A stretch of DNA of 9,165 bases from Haloarculaceae archaeon (GCA_018609665.1 JAHENN010000303.1:1-9165), one strand, 5' to 3'; positions 1 to 5,728 are shown, counted from the first letter of the stretch. Notes: generated by a model not told the origin, from the sequence alone. Program-made: numbers and translations.

Positions 1-308
1 AGGGCCTCCTCGACGGCCCAGCAGGCCAGCCCCGCCGACGCCCGGGCGGCCTCGAAGGTCTCCTCGACGGCGATCGTGTCGGCGTCCCAGGTGCCGCCGC
101 CGTCGGCGCAGAACTCCTCGACGGCGGCGACGTACTCCGGGTCGTGGACCGTCTCCAGCGTCGCGACGTCCGCGAGCCGTCCCGACTCGTAGGCGACGCC
201 GTGGCGCTTCGACAGCCCCCGGCGGATGGCCCGCAGCCGGTCGGCCGTCTCGGGGTGTCGGGCGCCGGTGTCGTGGTCGAGACAGGTCTCGCGGTAGCCG
301 AACCTCAT
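1..308 (-). CDS. hdaI: Histone deacetylase family protein, N-terminal part (cut by window edge)
   Basis: The gene starts with ATG at 308 and runs off the left edge, leaving about 102 residues. The visible part opens MRFGYRETCLDHDTGARHPE, continues with TADRLRAI, and then has VHDPEYVAAVEEFC. This is the usual opening of the zinc-dependent class II HDAC / acetylpolyamine amidohydrolase / AcuC family, whose members remove acetyl groups from lysine or polyamine amines. The zinc-binding His/Asp residues would lie further in and are not in the window, so catalytic competence cannot be judged. The ATG overlaps the TGA of the histone gene (ATGA), which suggests one mRNA and coupled translation. The symbol follows the Haloferax gene that I recall beside the histone gene. 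An acetoin or polyamine substrate cannot be excluded. Confidence 0.85.
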   Translation of the reverse strand, partial: MRFGYRETCLDHDTGARHPETADRLRAIRRGLSKRHGVAYESGRLADVATLETVHDPEYVAAVEEFCADGGGTWDADTIAVEETFEAARASAGLACWAVEEA

Positions 309-742
309 TCGAAGTACGGCTCGAGCTCGAAGTAGGTCTCGACGTCGTCGGCCTTGATCGTCCGGCGGTCGGCGTGCCGGGCGAGGATGGCCGCCGCCGC
401 CGCCACGGTGTCGGCGTACGACTCCAGTTCGCCCGCCAGCGCGATGCGGGCGTCCATCGACACGCGGTAGCGGTCGTCGATGTCGAGCCGTGCGATCCGG
501 TCGACGGGCGCCACCGGCAGCTCCAGCAGGTCCTTGTCGACGACGGGGGCGCCGAAGTCCTCCGCCATCAGCGTCTTCCGTCCGTCCGCCGTGGCGGCCT
601 CGGCGGCCTCGGCCGCCAGCGACGCTCCCCGGTGCTGGATGCGGCGGGCGAGCTCCTCGGCGGCTCCGGCGCTGACGCGCAACTGGCCCGCGTTCCGGCG
701 GATGACGCTGTCCACCGGGGCGAACGGGAGTTCGACGCTCAT
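305..742 (-). CDS. hstA: Archaeal histone doublet (two fused histone folds)
   Basis: A 145-residue DNA-packaging protein made of two histone folds in one chain, the haloarchaeal arrangement that forms an intramolecular pseudo-dimer. Fold 1 covers about residues 4-64 and ends GRKTLMAEDF. Fold 2 covers about 75-138 and ends RRTIKADDV. Both correspond to the conserved end of archaeal histone folds, where an Arg-Thr pair precedes the last helix. Each half opens with nearly the same octapeptide (ELPFAPVD and ELPVAPVD), a trace of the duplication. The chain is acidic and has only three lysines (56, 70, 130), with no lysine-rich tail. I chose ATG at 742; the TTG nine bases upstream adds residues not expected in the family. 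It lies 60 bp after rpa2 and overlaps the deacetylase start by 4 bp. Confidence 0.92.
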   Translation of the reverse strand: MSVELPFAPVDSVIRRNAGQLRVSAGAAEELARRIQHRGASLAAEAAEAATADGRKTLMAEDFGAPVVDKDLLELPVAPVDRIARLDIDDRYRVSMDARIALAGELESYADTVAAAAAILARHADRRTIKADDVETYFELEPYFE

Positions 743-802
743 ACACCACAACGGGTCCGAGCCGTTGTTAACTGTAACGCAGGGACGGCAGGCGGGCGCC
801 GG

Positions 803-2206
803 TCACCGGAGCTCCTCGGCGACGAAGGTGTCGTCCTCGTGGCGGCCGCGGACGGTGACCTCCTGACCCAGGTGGACGTCGGCGTCGGTCTCGACCCGGA
901 GCGTCTCCTCGCCGTCGTCGAGTATCACCGGGTCGCCGGGCTGGACGACCGTGCCGGTGAACGTCTCGCGGCCGCCGCCGGCGTCGTCCTCGTCTTTGTC
1001 CTCGTCGGCGTCGCCGGCGTCGCCAGCGTCGTCGGTCGCCGCCGTCGGGCCGCCGTCGTCGAACTCGTCGAGCCCGGCGGAGTCGCCGCCGCGGTCCGGC
1101 TCGGCGCCGTCGAGGACGACCACGGTCGACCGCCAGCCGGCCGACGCCTCGAGGTCGTCCTGCCAGCCGTCCTGTATCTCGACGTCGGCACAGAACACCT
1201 CGTCGCCGGGGCCGACGTCGAGGTCGGCCTTCGGCCCCCACAGCGCGACCCGGATGTCGCCGCTTTCGTCCTGCAGCCGGACGTTCCGCACCTGGCCCTC
1301 GCTGCCGTCGTCGCGGTCGAACGTCCGCTTGGGGTCGGCCGACCGGATGACGCCAGCGATGTCGGCCGTCTCCTCGAGCTCGAGGTCGGCGATGGGGGTC
1401 GCCTCGGGGTCGAACTCGACGGACTCCTCCAGCTCCTCGACGGCGCCGCGCTCGCCGACGTGCAGCTCGAGGTCGCCCTCCCGCTCGCGGACGTAGCCGT
1501 CGACGACCTCGACGCTCTGGCCGACCTCCAGTTCCGTCGCGCGGTCGGCCCGCTCGTCCCACAGGGTCACCCGGACGCGGCCGGTCTCGTCGCCGACCGT
1601 CAGGTTCGACACCCGGCCCTCGCTGCCGTCGTCGCGGTCGAAGGTCCGTATCTCGTCGGTGTCGAGGACGACGCCGCGGAGGTTCACGTCCGACTGCCCC
1701 AGCGACAGCGACTCGACGGTGCCGTCGCCGCCGATGTCGACGTCGACCTCGGCGTCCTGGTCGGGCTCGACACGGTCGGCGCTGACCTCGACGCCGTCGT
1801 AGCCGTCCTTCGGGCGGCCCTTCACCCGGAGCACCTGGCCGGCGTCGAGCTCGTCGGCCGCCGCGACGGCGTCGTCGTCCCACAGCGCCACCCGGATGCT
1901 GCCGGACTCGTCGGCCACCTCGAGGTTGAGGACGTGGCCGTCCTCGTCGTCGCCGTCCCGCTCGAAGGTCCGCAGCTCGCCGACGCTGGTCACCTTCCCG
2001 AGGAACTTCGCCTCCTCGAGCCCCGGCTCGACGTCGGCGATGGTCTCGACCTCCCCCCCGTCGAGGTCGTGGGCGATGAGCATCGCGGCGGTCTCCTCGT
2101 CCGCCAGCCCGCCCATCTGCTCGACCTTCTCCTCGACCGCCTCCCGGAACTCCTCCTCGGAGACGTCGGCGTCGAGCTCCGCATAGATATCCTCGATGGC
2201 ACCCAT
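803..2206 (-). CDS. rpa2: Replication factor A-type ssDNA-binding protein (Rpa2-like)
   Basis: A 467-residue protein expected to coat single-stranded DNA during replication and repair. A helical N-terminal segment (about 1-60, with SEEEFREAVEEKVEQMGG) precedes three OB folds at about 66-147, 174-257 and 281-367. Each carries a version of RTF[ED]RD...V.NL.V.DE[ST]G..RV.LW, the core of archaeal RPA OB folds. A very acidic, flexible linker (about 370-412) leads to a short C-terminal beta-rich segment that may be a partial OB fold. No Cys-based zinc finger is seen. The start is uncertain. ATG at 2206 gives MGAIEDIYAEL, as I recall for relatives, and a TTTTCGG box lies about 30 nt upstream. An in-frame ATG at 2221 follows a GGGAGG element by six bases and would add five residues. 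It probably shares a transcript with the histone and deacetylase genes. Confidence 0.88.
   Translation of the reverse strand: MGAIEDIYAELDADVSEEEFREAVEEKVEQMGGLADEETAAMLIAHDLDGGEVETIADVEPGLEEAKFLGKVTSVGELRTFERDGDDEDGHVLNLEVADESGSIRVALWDDDAVAAADELDAGQVLRVKGRPKDGYDGVEVSADRVEPDQDAEVDVDIGGDGTVESLSLGQSDVNLRGVVLDTDEIRTFDRDDGSEGRVSNLTVGDETGRVRVTLWDERADRATELEVGQSVEVVDGYVREREGDLELHVGERGAVEELEESVEFDPEATPIADLELEETADIAGVIRSADPKRTFDRDDGSEGQVRNVRLQDESGDIRVALWGPKADLDVGPGDEVFCADVEIQDGWQDDLEASAGWRSTVVVLDGAEPDRGGDSAGLDEFDDGGPTAATDDAGDAGDADEDKDEDDAGGGRETFTGTVVQPGDPVILDDGEETLRVETDADVHLGQEVTVRGRHEDDTFVAEELR
1294..1642. repeat. Exact 28-bp in-frame repeat inside rpa2 (two copies)
   Basis: The same 28 bases occur at 1294-1321 and 1615-1642, beginning ggccctcgctgccgtcgtcg. 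They are 321 bp (107 codons) apart and in the same reading frame. They encode the TFDRDDGSEG turn of OB folds 2 and 3. Exact identity at synonymous sites goes beyond what protein conservation needs, so recent duplication or gene conversion between OB repeats is possible. Strong codon bias in GC-rich DNA could also produce it. Confidence 0.8.
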
Positions 2207-2323
2207 AGCTACAGTTGGCATGGACGGCCTCCCGAAAAGGATTGTCGTTGTCGGTGTCCGTCGCAGTCGGGTCGGCTCGGCATGGGGCCGGTGGCCGCGG
2301 TCTCGTACAAAAGTCCCCGGCCG

Positions 2324-2941
2324 TCAGCGGCGCCGGACGTTCCACTCGCCGTCGTCGAACCTCGCGACGGCGTCGAACAGCGACGACAGCGTCGCGAGCG
2401 CCTGGTCCTCGTGGGCGTTGGGGTCGATGTGGTAGTGGGCCGTCGCGTCCGCGGCCCGGACGCGGTTGCCGATGGCGTGGAGGAACCGGAACGCACGCCG
2501 GGTGTCGACGTACTGCAGCAGCACGGTCACCGAGTCGAAGCTGACGACCGTCTCCGGGCAGCCGTGGCTCTCGAGGTACCGCCCCATCTTCAGGCCGACG
2601 CCGGTCAGATTCATCGGGTCGTCGACGCAGGCGACCGCTCCCGGCCTCATGCCGTCGTCGCCCGACGACCGGGTGGTCTCGCCGACACAGATGATACCGC
2701 ACCGGTCCGGGGCCCCGCCGGCGAACCGGCGCAGTTCGTCGAGGTACTGGTCGGGGGGTCGCCGGTAGTCCACCGCCAGGAGGTCGACCGCCGACGTGTC
2801 GTCCGGGAACAGCGCGTCGTAGTACGACTCCCGGGCATCGTCCGACAGCGTCGGTGCGAGCACGAGCACGTTCGAGGCCCCGTCGAGCTTCCGCTCGCTC
2901 GGCCGCTCGATGGACCCCTCAACTGGTTCCCCCGCACCCAT
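2324..2941 (-). CDS. DUF7504 family protein (degenerate RecA/KaiC-like fold)
   Basis: A 205-residue soluble protein of a haloarchaeal family of unknown function. A hydrophobic strand, SNVLVLAP (residues 23-30), sits where P-loop ATPases of the RecA/KaiC type have their first strand. It is followed by LSDDARESYYDALF and not by GxxGxGK[ST], so ATP binding of the usual kind is unlikely. A second strand, TVVSFDSVTVLLQYVD (131-146), resembles the Walker B region of that fold. The C-terminal part, FRFLHAIGNRVRAADATAHYHIDP, is typical of the family as I recall it. The ATG at 2941 has an AT-rich TATA-like box at 2966-2976, which fits a leaderless mRNA. It lies 118 bp upstream of rpa2 on the same strand, so a shared or a separate transcript is possible. 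A regulatory or signalling role would be inference only. Confidence 0.75.
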   Translation of the reverse strand: MGAGEPVEGSIERPSERKLDGASNVLVLAPTLSDDARESYYDALFPDDTSAVDLLAVDYRRPPDQYLDELRRFAGGAPDRCGIICVGETTRSSGDDGMRPGAVACVDDPMNLTGVGLKMGRYLESHGCPETVVSFDSVTVLLQYVDTRRAFRFLHAIGNRVRAADATAHYHIDPNAHEDQALATLSSLFDAVARFDDGEWNVRRR

Positions 2942-2965
2942 ATTAAATCATTTATTGGCCGTCTG

Positions 2966-2976
2966 TATAATAAATT
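2966..2976 (-). promoter_or_regulatory. TATA box of the DUF7504 gene
   Basis: Read on the minus strand this is AATTTATTATA, one of the few AT-only stretches in the area. Its centre is about 30 nt before the ATG at 2941, which matches a leaderless haloarchaeal promoter. Confidence 0.6.
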
Positions 2977-3009
2977 CTTGGGGTACCGCACGCCCGCTGA
3001 ACCGTAACC

Positions 3010-3017
3010 CCTATACG
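3010..3017 (+). promoter_or_regulatory. TATA-like box of the tRNA-Arg gene
   Basis: The element cctatacg is centred about 28 nt before the first base of the tRNA (3042), where TBP and TFB would place the start of transcription at or next to the mature 5' end. Confidence 0.5.
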
Positions 3018-3041
3018 TGGAACCGGGGTATGTTATAACCA

Positions 3042-3114
3042 GTCCGGATAGGGTAGTGGACTATCCTCTTGGCTTGCGGAGCCAGGGACCGGCGTTCAAA
3101 TCGCCGTCCGGACG
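3042..3114 (+). tRNA. tRNA-Arg (anticodon GCG)
   Basis: A full cloverleaf of 73 nt without an intron. The acceptor stem GTCCGGA (3042-3048) pairs perfectly with TCCGGAC (3107-3113), and the discriminator base is G at 3114. The D arm starts GGGT and has GG in the loop. The anticodon stem TTGGC/GCCAG (3069-3073 and 3081-3085) closes a seven-base loop TTGCGGA, which puts GCG at 3076-3078 after U33. The T arm is CGGCG-TTCAAAT-CGCCG (3090-3106). The anticodon reads CGC codons, hence Arg, and an A in the variable part of the D loop fits an arginine identity base. CCA is not encoded. The variable loop is short (four bases in my fold). Confidence 0.93.
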
Positions 3115-3130
3115 CTCCCTTCGGTCGCGC

Positions 3131-3184
3131 CCGGACGAGGTTCACGCTCGCTACCGCTCGCGTGAACCGCCGTCCGGACGTTTT
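3131..3184 (+). terminator. Long hairpin followed by TTTT, downstream of the tRNA
   Basis: An outer stem, CCGGACG at 3131-3137 with CGTCCGG at 3171-3177, flanks an inner stem, GGTTCACGC at 3139-3147 with GCGTGAACC at 3160-3168. The inner loop is 12 nt and there is a small asymmetric bulge between the stems. TTTT follows at 3181-3184. The layout fits a stop for tRNA transcription. Because its 3' arm contains a copy of the tRNA 3' end, it may instead be a leftover of recombination at the tRNA. Confidence 0.5.
3168..3180 (+). repeat. Second copy of the tRNA-Arg 3' end (att-like)
   Basis: The 13 bases CGCCGTCCGGACG at 3102-3114, which form the last part of the tRNA, recur exactly at 3168-3180, 66 bp downstream. 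The match extends to 15 of 16 bases if the three preceding positions are counted. Integrative elements often leave a copy of a tRNA 3' end, but no integrase is present, and part of the copy is needed for the hairpin stem here. Confidence 0.55.
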
Positions 3185-3189
3185 CGTGA

Positions 3190-3399
3190 CGCCACGCCGC
3201 GAGCGACGGCGACCGCCCGTGCCGACGAGCGGCGGCGGAGCCGCTCGCGGACCCCGAGACCGGCGCGCTCGCCGACGGAGGCGGCGACGCCGTTAGCGCG
3301 GGCAGCCCCGGCGAGTCGAACGCCCGCTTCGACCCGTTCCTCGAGTCGCCGCCGTCGGACGCACCGGACGAGAACGGGACCGACGCCCGGAGCGAGTAA
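3190..3399 (+). pseudogene. Coding-like open frame with no start codon (possible gene remnant)
   Basis: The frame from 3190, just after an in-frame TGA at 3187-3189, stays open for 69 codons to a TAA at 3397-3399. It contains no ATG, GTG or TTG. From about codon 20 on it looks like a real haloarchaeal C-terminus: third positions are almost all G or C, and the peptide is acidic (for example SNARFDPFLESPPSDAPDEN). I do not recognise a family. The missing 5' end lies next to the hairpin and tRNA-end copy, so it may be the tail of a gene cut by an old rearrangement. It could also be chance in GC-rich DNA. The rest of the 3115-3456 interval holds only the hairpin and, at 3429-3432, a TTTT element about 27 nt before the next gene. 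Confidence 0.35.
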
Positions 3400-3456
3400 C
3401 CCGACGGCCGCCCGGCGCGCCCGTCGACTTTTCTGCGACCGACCGATACCGACCGT

Positions 3457-4038
3457 ATGGACCACCTCCGGGCCGGCGCGGCGCTGTTCAACGCCGGCCA
3501 CCACCTCGCGGCCCACGAGCCGTGGGAGGAGCGGTGGCTCGAGGCGCCGCGCGGCGCCCGTGACGACCGACTCCAGGGGCTCATCCAGGCGACGGCGGCG
3601 ATTCACAAGGCCCGGACCGGCGACTGGACCGGTGCGGTCGGGCTGGCCGACGGCGCCGTCGGCTACCTCGGCGGCGACCACGACCCGCTCCGGCGGTGGC
3701 TCCGCCGACTCGCCGCGGACCCGGAGCTGGCCGAACGGGAGCGGCCGCCGCCGCTGTCGATCGACGGCGCGGTCGTCACCGTCGACGACCTGCGGTTCCC
3801 GGCGGCGGCCGTCGCCGCCGAGGCGCTGGCGGAGACCCGCGGCGACGACGTCGCCGAGCGGGCCGTCGACTACGCCCGGAGCGACGTCGCCGACGGCGAC
3901 GAGACCAGCCCGTTCGTGCGGCTGACGCTGTCGTACGTCCGGGACGGCTCCCCGGCCGTTCGGCAGCGACTCGCCGACCACGTCCGGCGCCGGCGGGCCC
4001 GCGACGCCGACGTCGAGGGGCTGTTCGACCCCGACTGA
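3457..4038 (+). CDS. DUF309 domain protein
   Basis: A 193-residue soluble protein whose N-terminal half carries the DUF309 signature: FNAGHHLAAHEPWEERW at residues 11-27, followed by LIQATAAIHKA at 42-52. The His, Glu and Trp residues of this motif define the family, and its helical fold resembles a small metal- or ligand-binding bundle. The biochemical role is unknown. The C-terminal half (about 100-193) is a less conserved, mostly helical extension rich in Ala, Arg and Asp. I chose ATG at 3457 because the conserved motif begins ten residues later and a TTTT box lies about 27 nt upstream. It precedes the DAC-domain gene on the same strand with 85 bp between them. A TTAA element before that gene suggests separate transcripts. 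Confidence 0.8.
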   Translation: MDHLRAGAALFNAGHHLAAHEPWEERWLEAPRGARDDRLQGLIQATAAIHKARTGDWTGAVGLADGAVGYLGGDHDPLRRWLRRLAADPELAERERPPPLSIDGAVVTVDDLRFPAAAVAAEALAETRGDDVAERAVDYARSDVADGDETSPFVRLTLSYVRDGSPAVRQRLADHVRRRRARDADVEGLFDPD

Positions 4039-4092
4039 GCCGGCCGGCCTCCTGCGCGTCGCGGGTTGCGGCTACAAGGAGGCACGCACCGA

Positions 4093-4100
4093 CACTTAAG
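4093..4100 (+). promoter_or_regulatory. TATA-like box of the DAC-domain gene
   Basis: The element cacttaag is centred about 27 nt before the ATG at 4124 in otherwise GC-rich DNA. This is consistent with a leaderless transcript. Confidence 0.5.
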
Positions 4101-4123
4101 CGGCTGGGCGGCCTCCGCACGAC

Positions 4124-4681
4124 ATGGCCACGCTCGACCGAGTCCTGGAGAAGTACGCGACGAGCCAGGAGCTGATGGACCAGATCAGGTACACGGCCGA
4201 GTCGCTGAGCCTGGGGTTCGACCAGTGGAACGAGCAGTACGTCAGCGGGCCGAGCCTCTACGTGCTGATCGTCGCGGAGGTGAACTTCGGCGCCTACACC
4301 GACTCGCTGGGGGAGAACGTCTGGCCCGTCGACCGCTGTCGGGTCGCCACCGAGTCACCCGAGGCGTTCACGAAGGTCGCCCGCGACGTGGCGTTCAGCC
4401 GGGACGGCGCCGTCGTCATCACCGGCGACGGGACCATCCAGGAGCAGATGGTCCGGGTCCGCAGCCCCTCCTCCGAGGAGGTCGGCGACATCGATGACCT
4501 GCAGTACGCCGACTGGATGGGGACCAAACACATGAGCGCCCTGGAGACGTCGCTCCGGGACGACGTCCTCTGGGCGATCACCCTCAGCGAGGAGGACGGC
4601 CGCGTCACGACGTTCCTCGACGGTACCTACCAGGACTACCCGCGCGGGGAGATCGGCGGCCGGTGGCGGCCCGAGGGGTAG
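4124..4681 (+). CDS. DisA_N (DAC) domain protein, putative diadenylate cyclase
   Basis: A 185-residue soluble protein with the core of the diadenylate cyclase domain, which joins two ATP into the second messenger c-di-AMP. DGAVVITGDG (residues 94-103) matches the DGA motif. GTKHMSALETS (133-143) aligns with the GTRHRSA motif, and AITLSEEDGRVTTFLDG (151-167) with the strands that close the domain. The bacterial RHR triad reads KHM here; archaeal DacZ, as I recall it, has RHM. The protein is also shorter than DacZ, which has an extra N-terminal domain, so this looks like a distinct haloarchaeal branch. Activity is therefore likely but not assured. No membrane segment or DNA-binding domain is visible. 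The ATG at 4124 lies 27 nt after a TTAA box. A decayed dehydrogenase fragment faces its 3' end. Confidence 0.75.
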   Translation: MATLDRVLEKYATSQELMDQIRYTAESLSLGFDQWNEQYVSGPSLYVLIVAEVNFGAYTDSLGENVWPVDRCRVATESPEAFTKVARDVAFSRDGAVVITGDGTIQEQMVRVRSPSSEEVGDIDDLQYADWMGTKHMSALETSLRDDVLWAITLSEEDGRVTTFLDGTYQDYPRGEIGGRWRPEG

Positions 4682-4733
4682 CCGCGGCCGGGGCGGTCGG
4701 TCGGCCTCGCCGTCGGTAGGTCCGTCTTCGGAT

Positions 4734-4836
4734 GTGTAGTCGGCGGAGTTGTCCTGTGGCTCGTAGCTGAGCACCTCGCGGGCGTCTCAGGTGAGTAGAA
4801 TTTCCGACCGTTGTTAGAGAGGAGGACGATATATTC
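4734..4836 (-). pseudogene. Decayed 3' fragment of an Azf-type dehydrogenase gene
   Basis: This stretch matches the 3' part of the intact minus-strand gene at 6406-6509, in the same orientation and 1672 bp away at the outer end. The first 23 bases are identical (from gtgtagtcggcggagttgtc), and the match then runs on with scattered differences. One base is missing near 4785-4792, which shifts the frame. In one frame it reads LSNNGRKFYSPETPAR and in the other VLSYEPQDNSADYTSE, matching ISDNDRKFYSLERAR and VLGYEPQDNSADYTFE of the intact protein. Several differences are C-to-T on the plus strand, as in a decaying copy. The 5' two thirds of the gene and the stop codon are missing, so it is not functional. 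Confidence 0.85.
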
Positions 4837-5090
4837 GCCGGGGGGCCCTGCTGTACGACTGGTTCGGAGATAGGGATGAATCACTCGCTCTGGTGACAAC
4901 CGCTCTCGTGGGACACTCACGCGGCCCTCTCTGGTCGCTCATGGTCAGGACATTTTTGAACGGTAGACTCCGATACGGTCGCTTACGGCCGAATCCACGA
5001 CGGATATCCGAATAATTACACTTTTTGCCGCTCGATTAGAGTGCGGCTGTCGATACGAACAGATTAGAGTTAGTAGTGTTTATACCAAAT
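4837..5090. other. Gene-free stretch before the pilin gene
   Basis: About 250 bp of lower GC than its left neighbour. I see no convincing gene; a 24-codon ATG frame at 4940 has nothing to support it. AT-rich elements at 5008-5018 (aataattacac) and 5021-5025 (ttttt) could belong to a pilin promoter. The nine-base word gattagagt occurs twice, at 5034-5042 and 5062-5070, 28 bp apart. The second copy sits 21-29 nt before the pilin ATG, where an operator or core promoter would lie. Confidence 0.45.
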
Positions 5091-5639
5091 ATGTTGAACT
5101 TGTCATCGTCTTCGCGTGCCGTTTCGCCTATTATTGGAAATATTCTGATGGTTGCAGTGGTGGTCATACTGGCCGCGACAAGTTCGGCGTTTGCGTTCGG
5201 ATTTACCGACGACATCAGTCGACCCGGCCCTGTCGTTGGCCAATCAAGCGGCGAACTTGTCAAAGACGAGTCCGGGTCGGACGACCAGATCGTTCGGATT
5301 ACGCACGTTGCCGGGGACACGCTGACCGTTTCAAACCTCGATATTGCCGTTGACGCCCGGGACGCTTGTGGGAAGCAATCTCGAATCGTGAACCTTCCAA
5401 CAAACGCTATCGGTTATAGCTCGACGGACTACACTGGTGATGATATTTTCGACCTCAAAAGTCCAAGCGGTGGGCAACTTGACACGAGTGCCGACGGTTC
5501 TTGGACCGCTGGCGAAGCCGCTACGTTTCGACTTGCAAATGGAAAGTGCCAACTGGATAGTGGAGATGAAATAACGGTTCGTGTCGTCCACACGCCGACG
5601 AACTCGGTCGTAATCGAGCAAACACTGACCGCGACGTAG
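5091..5639 (+). CDS. Type IV pilin (archaeal Pilin_N family)
   Basis: A 182-residue secreted pilin subunit. It has a short class III signal peptide, MLNLSSSSR, followed by AVSPIIGNILM. The prepilin peptidase PibD would cut after Arg9, leaving the hydrophobic helix (about 13-37, rich in Val, Ala and Ile) that anchors the precursor and builds the filament core. The rest is a beta-rich head with the family's ITHVAGDTLTVSNLDIAV (70-87) and, at the end, VRVVHTPTNSVVIEQT (163-178). Two cysteines (93 and 153) could form a disulfide outside the cell. I chose ATG at 5091; a GTG at 5076 would add five unlikely residues. Codon use is less GC-biased than in the flanking genes, which suggests acquisition by transfer. 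No assembly ATPase or membrane platform gene is nearby, so it would rely on machinery encoded elsewhere. Confidence 0.88.
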   Translation: MLNLSSSSRAVSPIIGNILMVAVVVILAATSSAFAFGFTDDISRPGPVVGQSSGELVKDESGSDDQIVRITHVAGDTLTVSNLDIAVDARDACGKQSRIVNLPTNAIGYSSTDYTGDDIFDLKSPSGGQLDTSADGSWTAGEAATFRLANGKCQLDSGDEITVRVVHTPTNSVVIEQTLTAT

Positions 5640-5669
5640 GCGGCCACGGATTCGGTCTTCGCTATCTGG

Positions 5670-5709
5670 TTTGACTTTCTCCGCTCCGTGAGAGAAGATA
5701 CAAGTCAAA
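5670..5709. repeat. Imperfect inverted repeat between the pilin and DUF2892 genes
   Basis: TTTGACTT at 5670-5677 is mirrored by AAGTCAAA at 5702-5709, and TTCTC at 5677-5681 by GAGAA at 5692-5696, with unpaired bases on the right side. It ends 19 nt before the DUF2892 ATG and includes agatac, about 30 nt upstream, which may be that gene's TATA box. It could be the pilin transcript's 3' hairpin or a regulator site over the promoter. Confidence 0.4.
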
Positions 5710-5728
5710 AGCGTCCCACCATGCAGGC

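Noticed and set aside
768..2702. A 644-codon minus-strand frame through rpa2
   Set aside because: It is a shifted frame of rpa2 and DUF7504, made mostly of Arg-rich low-complexity sequence. The rpa2 frame has clear OB folds.
374..3007. An 877-codon open frame on the plus strand
   Set aside because: It is antisense to the histone, rpa2 and DUF7504 genes. It has no recognisable domain, and its length follows from the lack of stop codons in GC-rich DNA.
3017..3925. A 302-codon plus-strand frame over the tRNA and DUF309 gene
   Set aside because: It runs through the tRNA and is Arg/Ser/Pro-rich, as expected of a wrong frame. DUF309 motifs lie in another frame.
3151..3981. A 276-codon minus-strand frame opposite DUF309
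   Set aside because: It is antisense to a gene with a recognised signature and has no motif of its own.
4940..5014. A 24-codon ATG frame in the stretch before the pilin gene
   Set aside because: It is very short, has no codon bias of the host type and no clear promoter.
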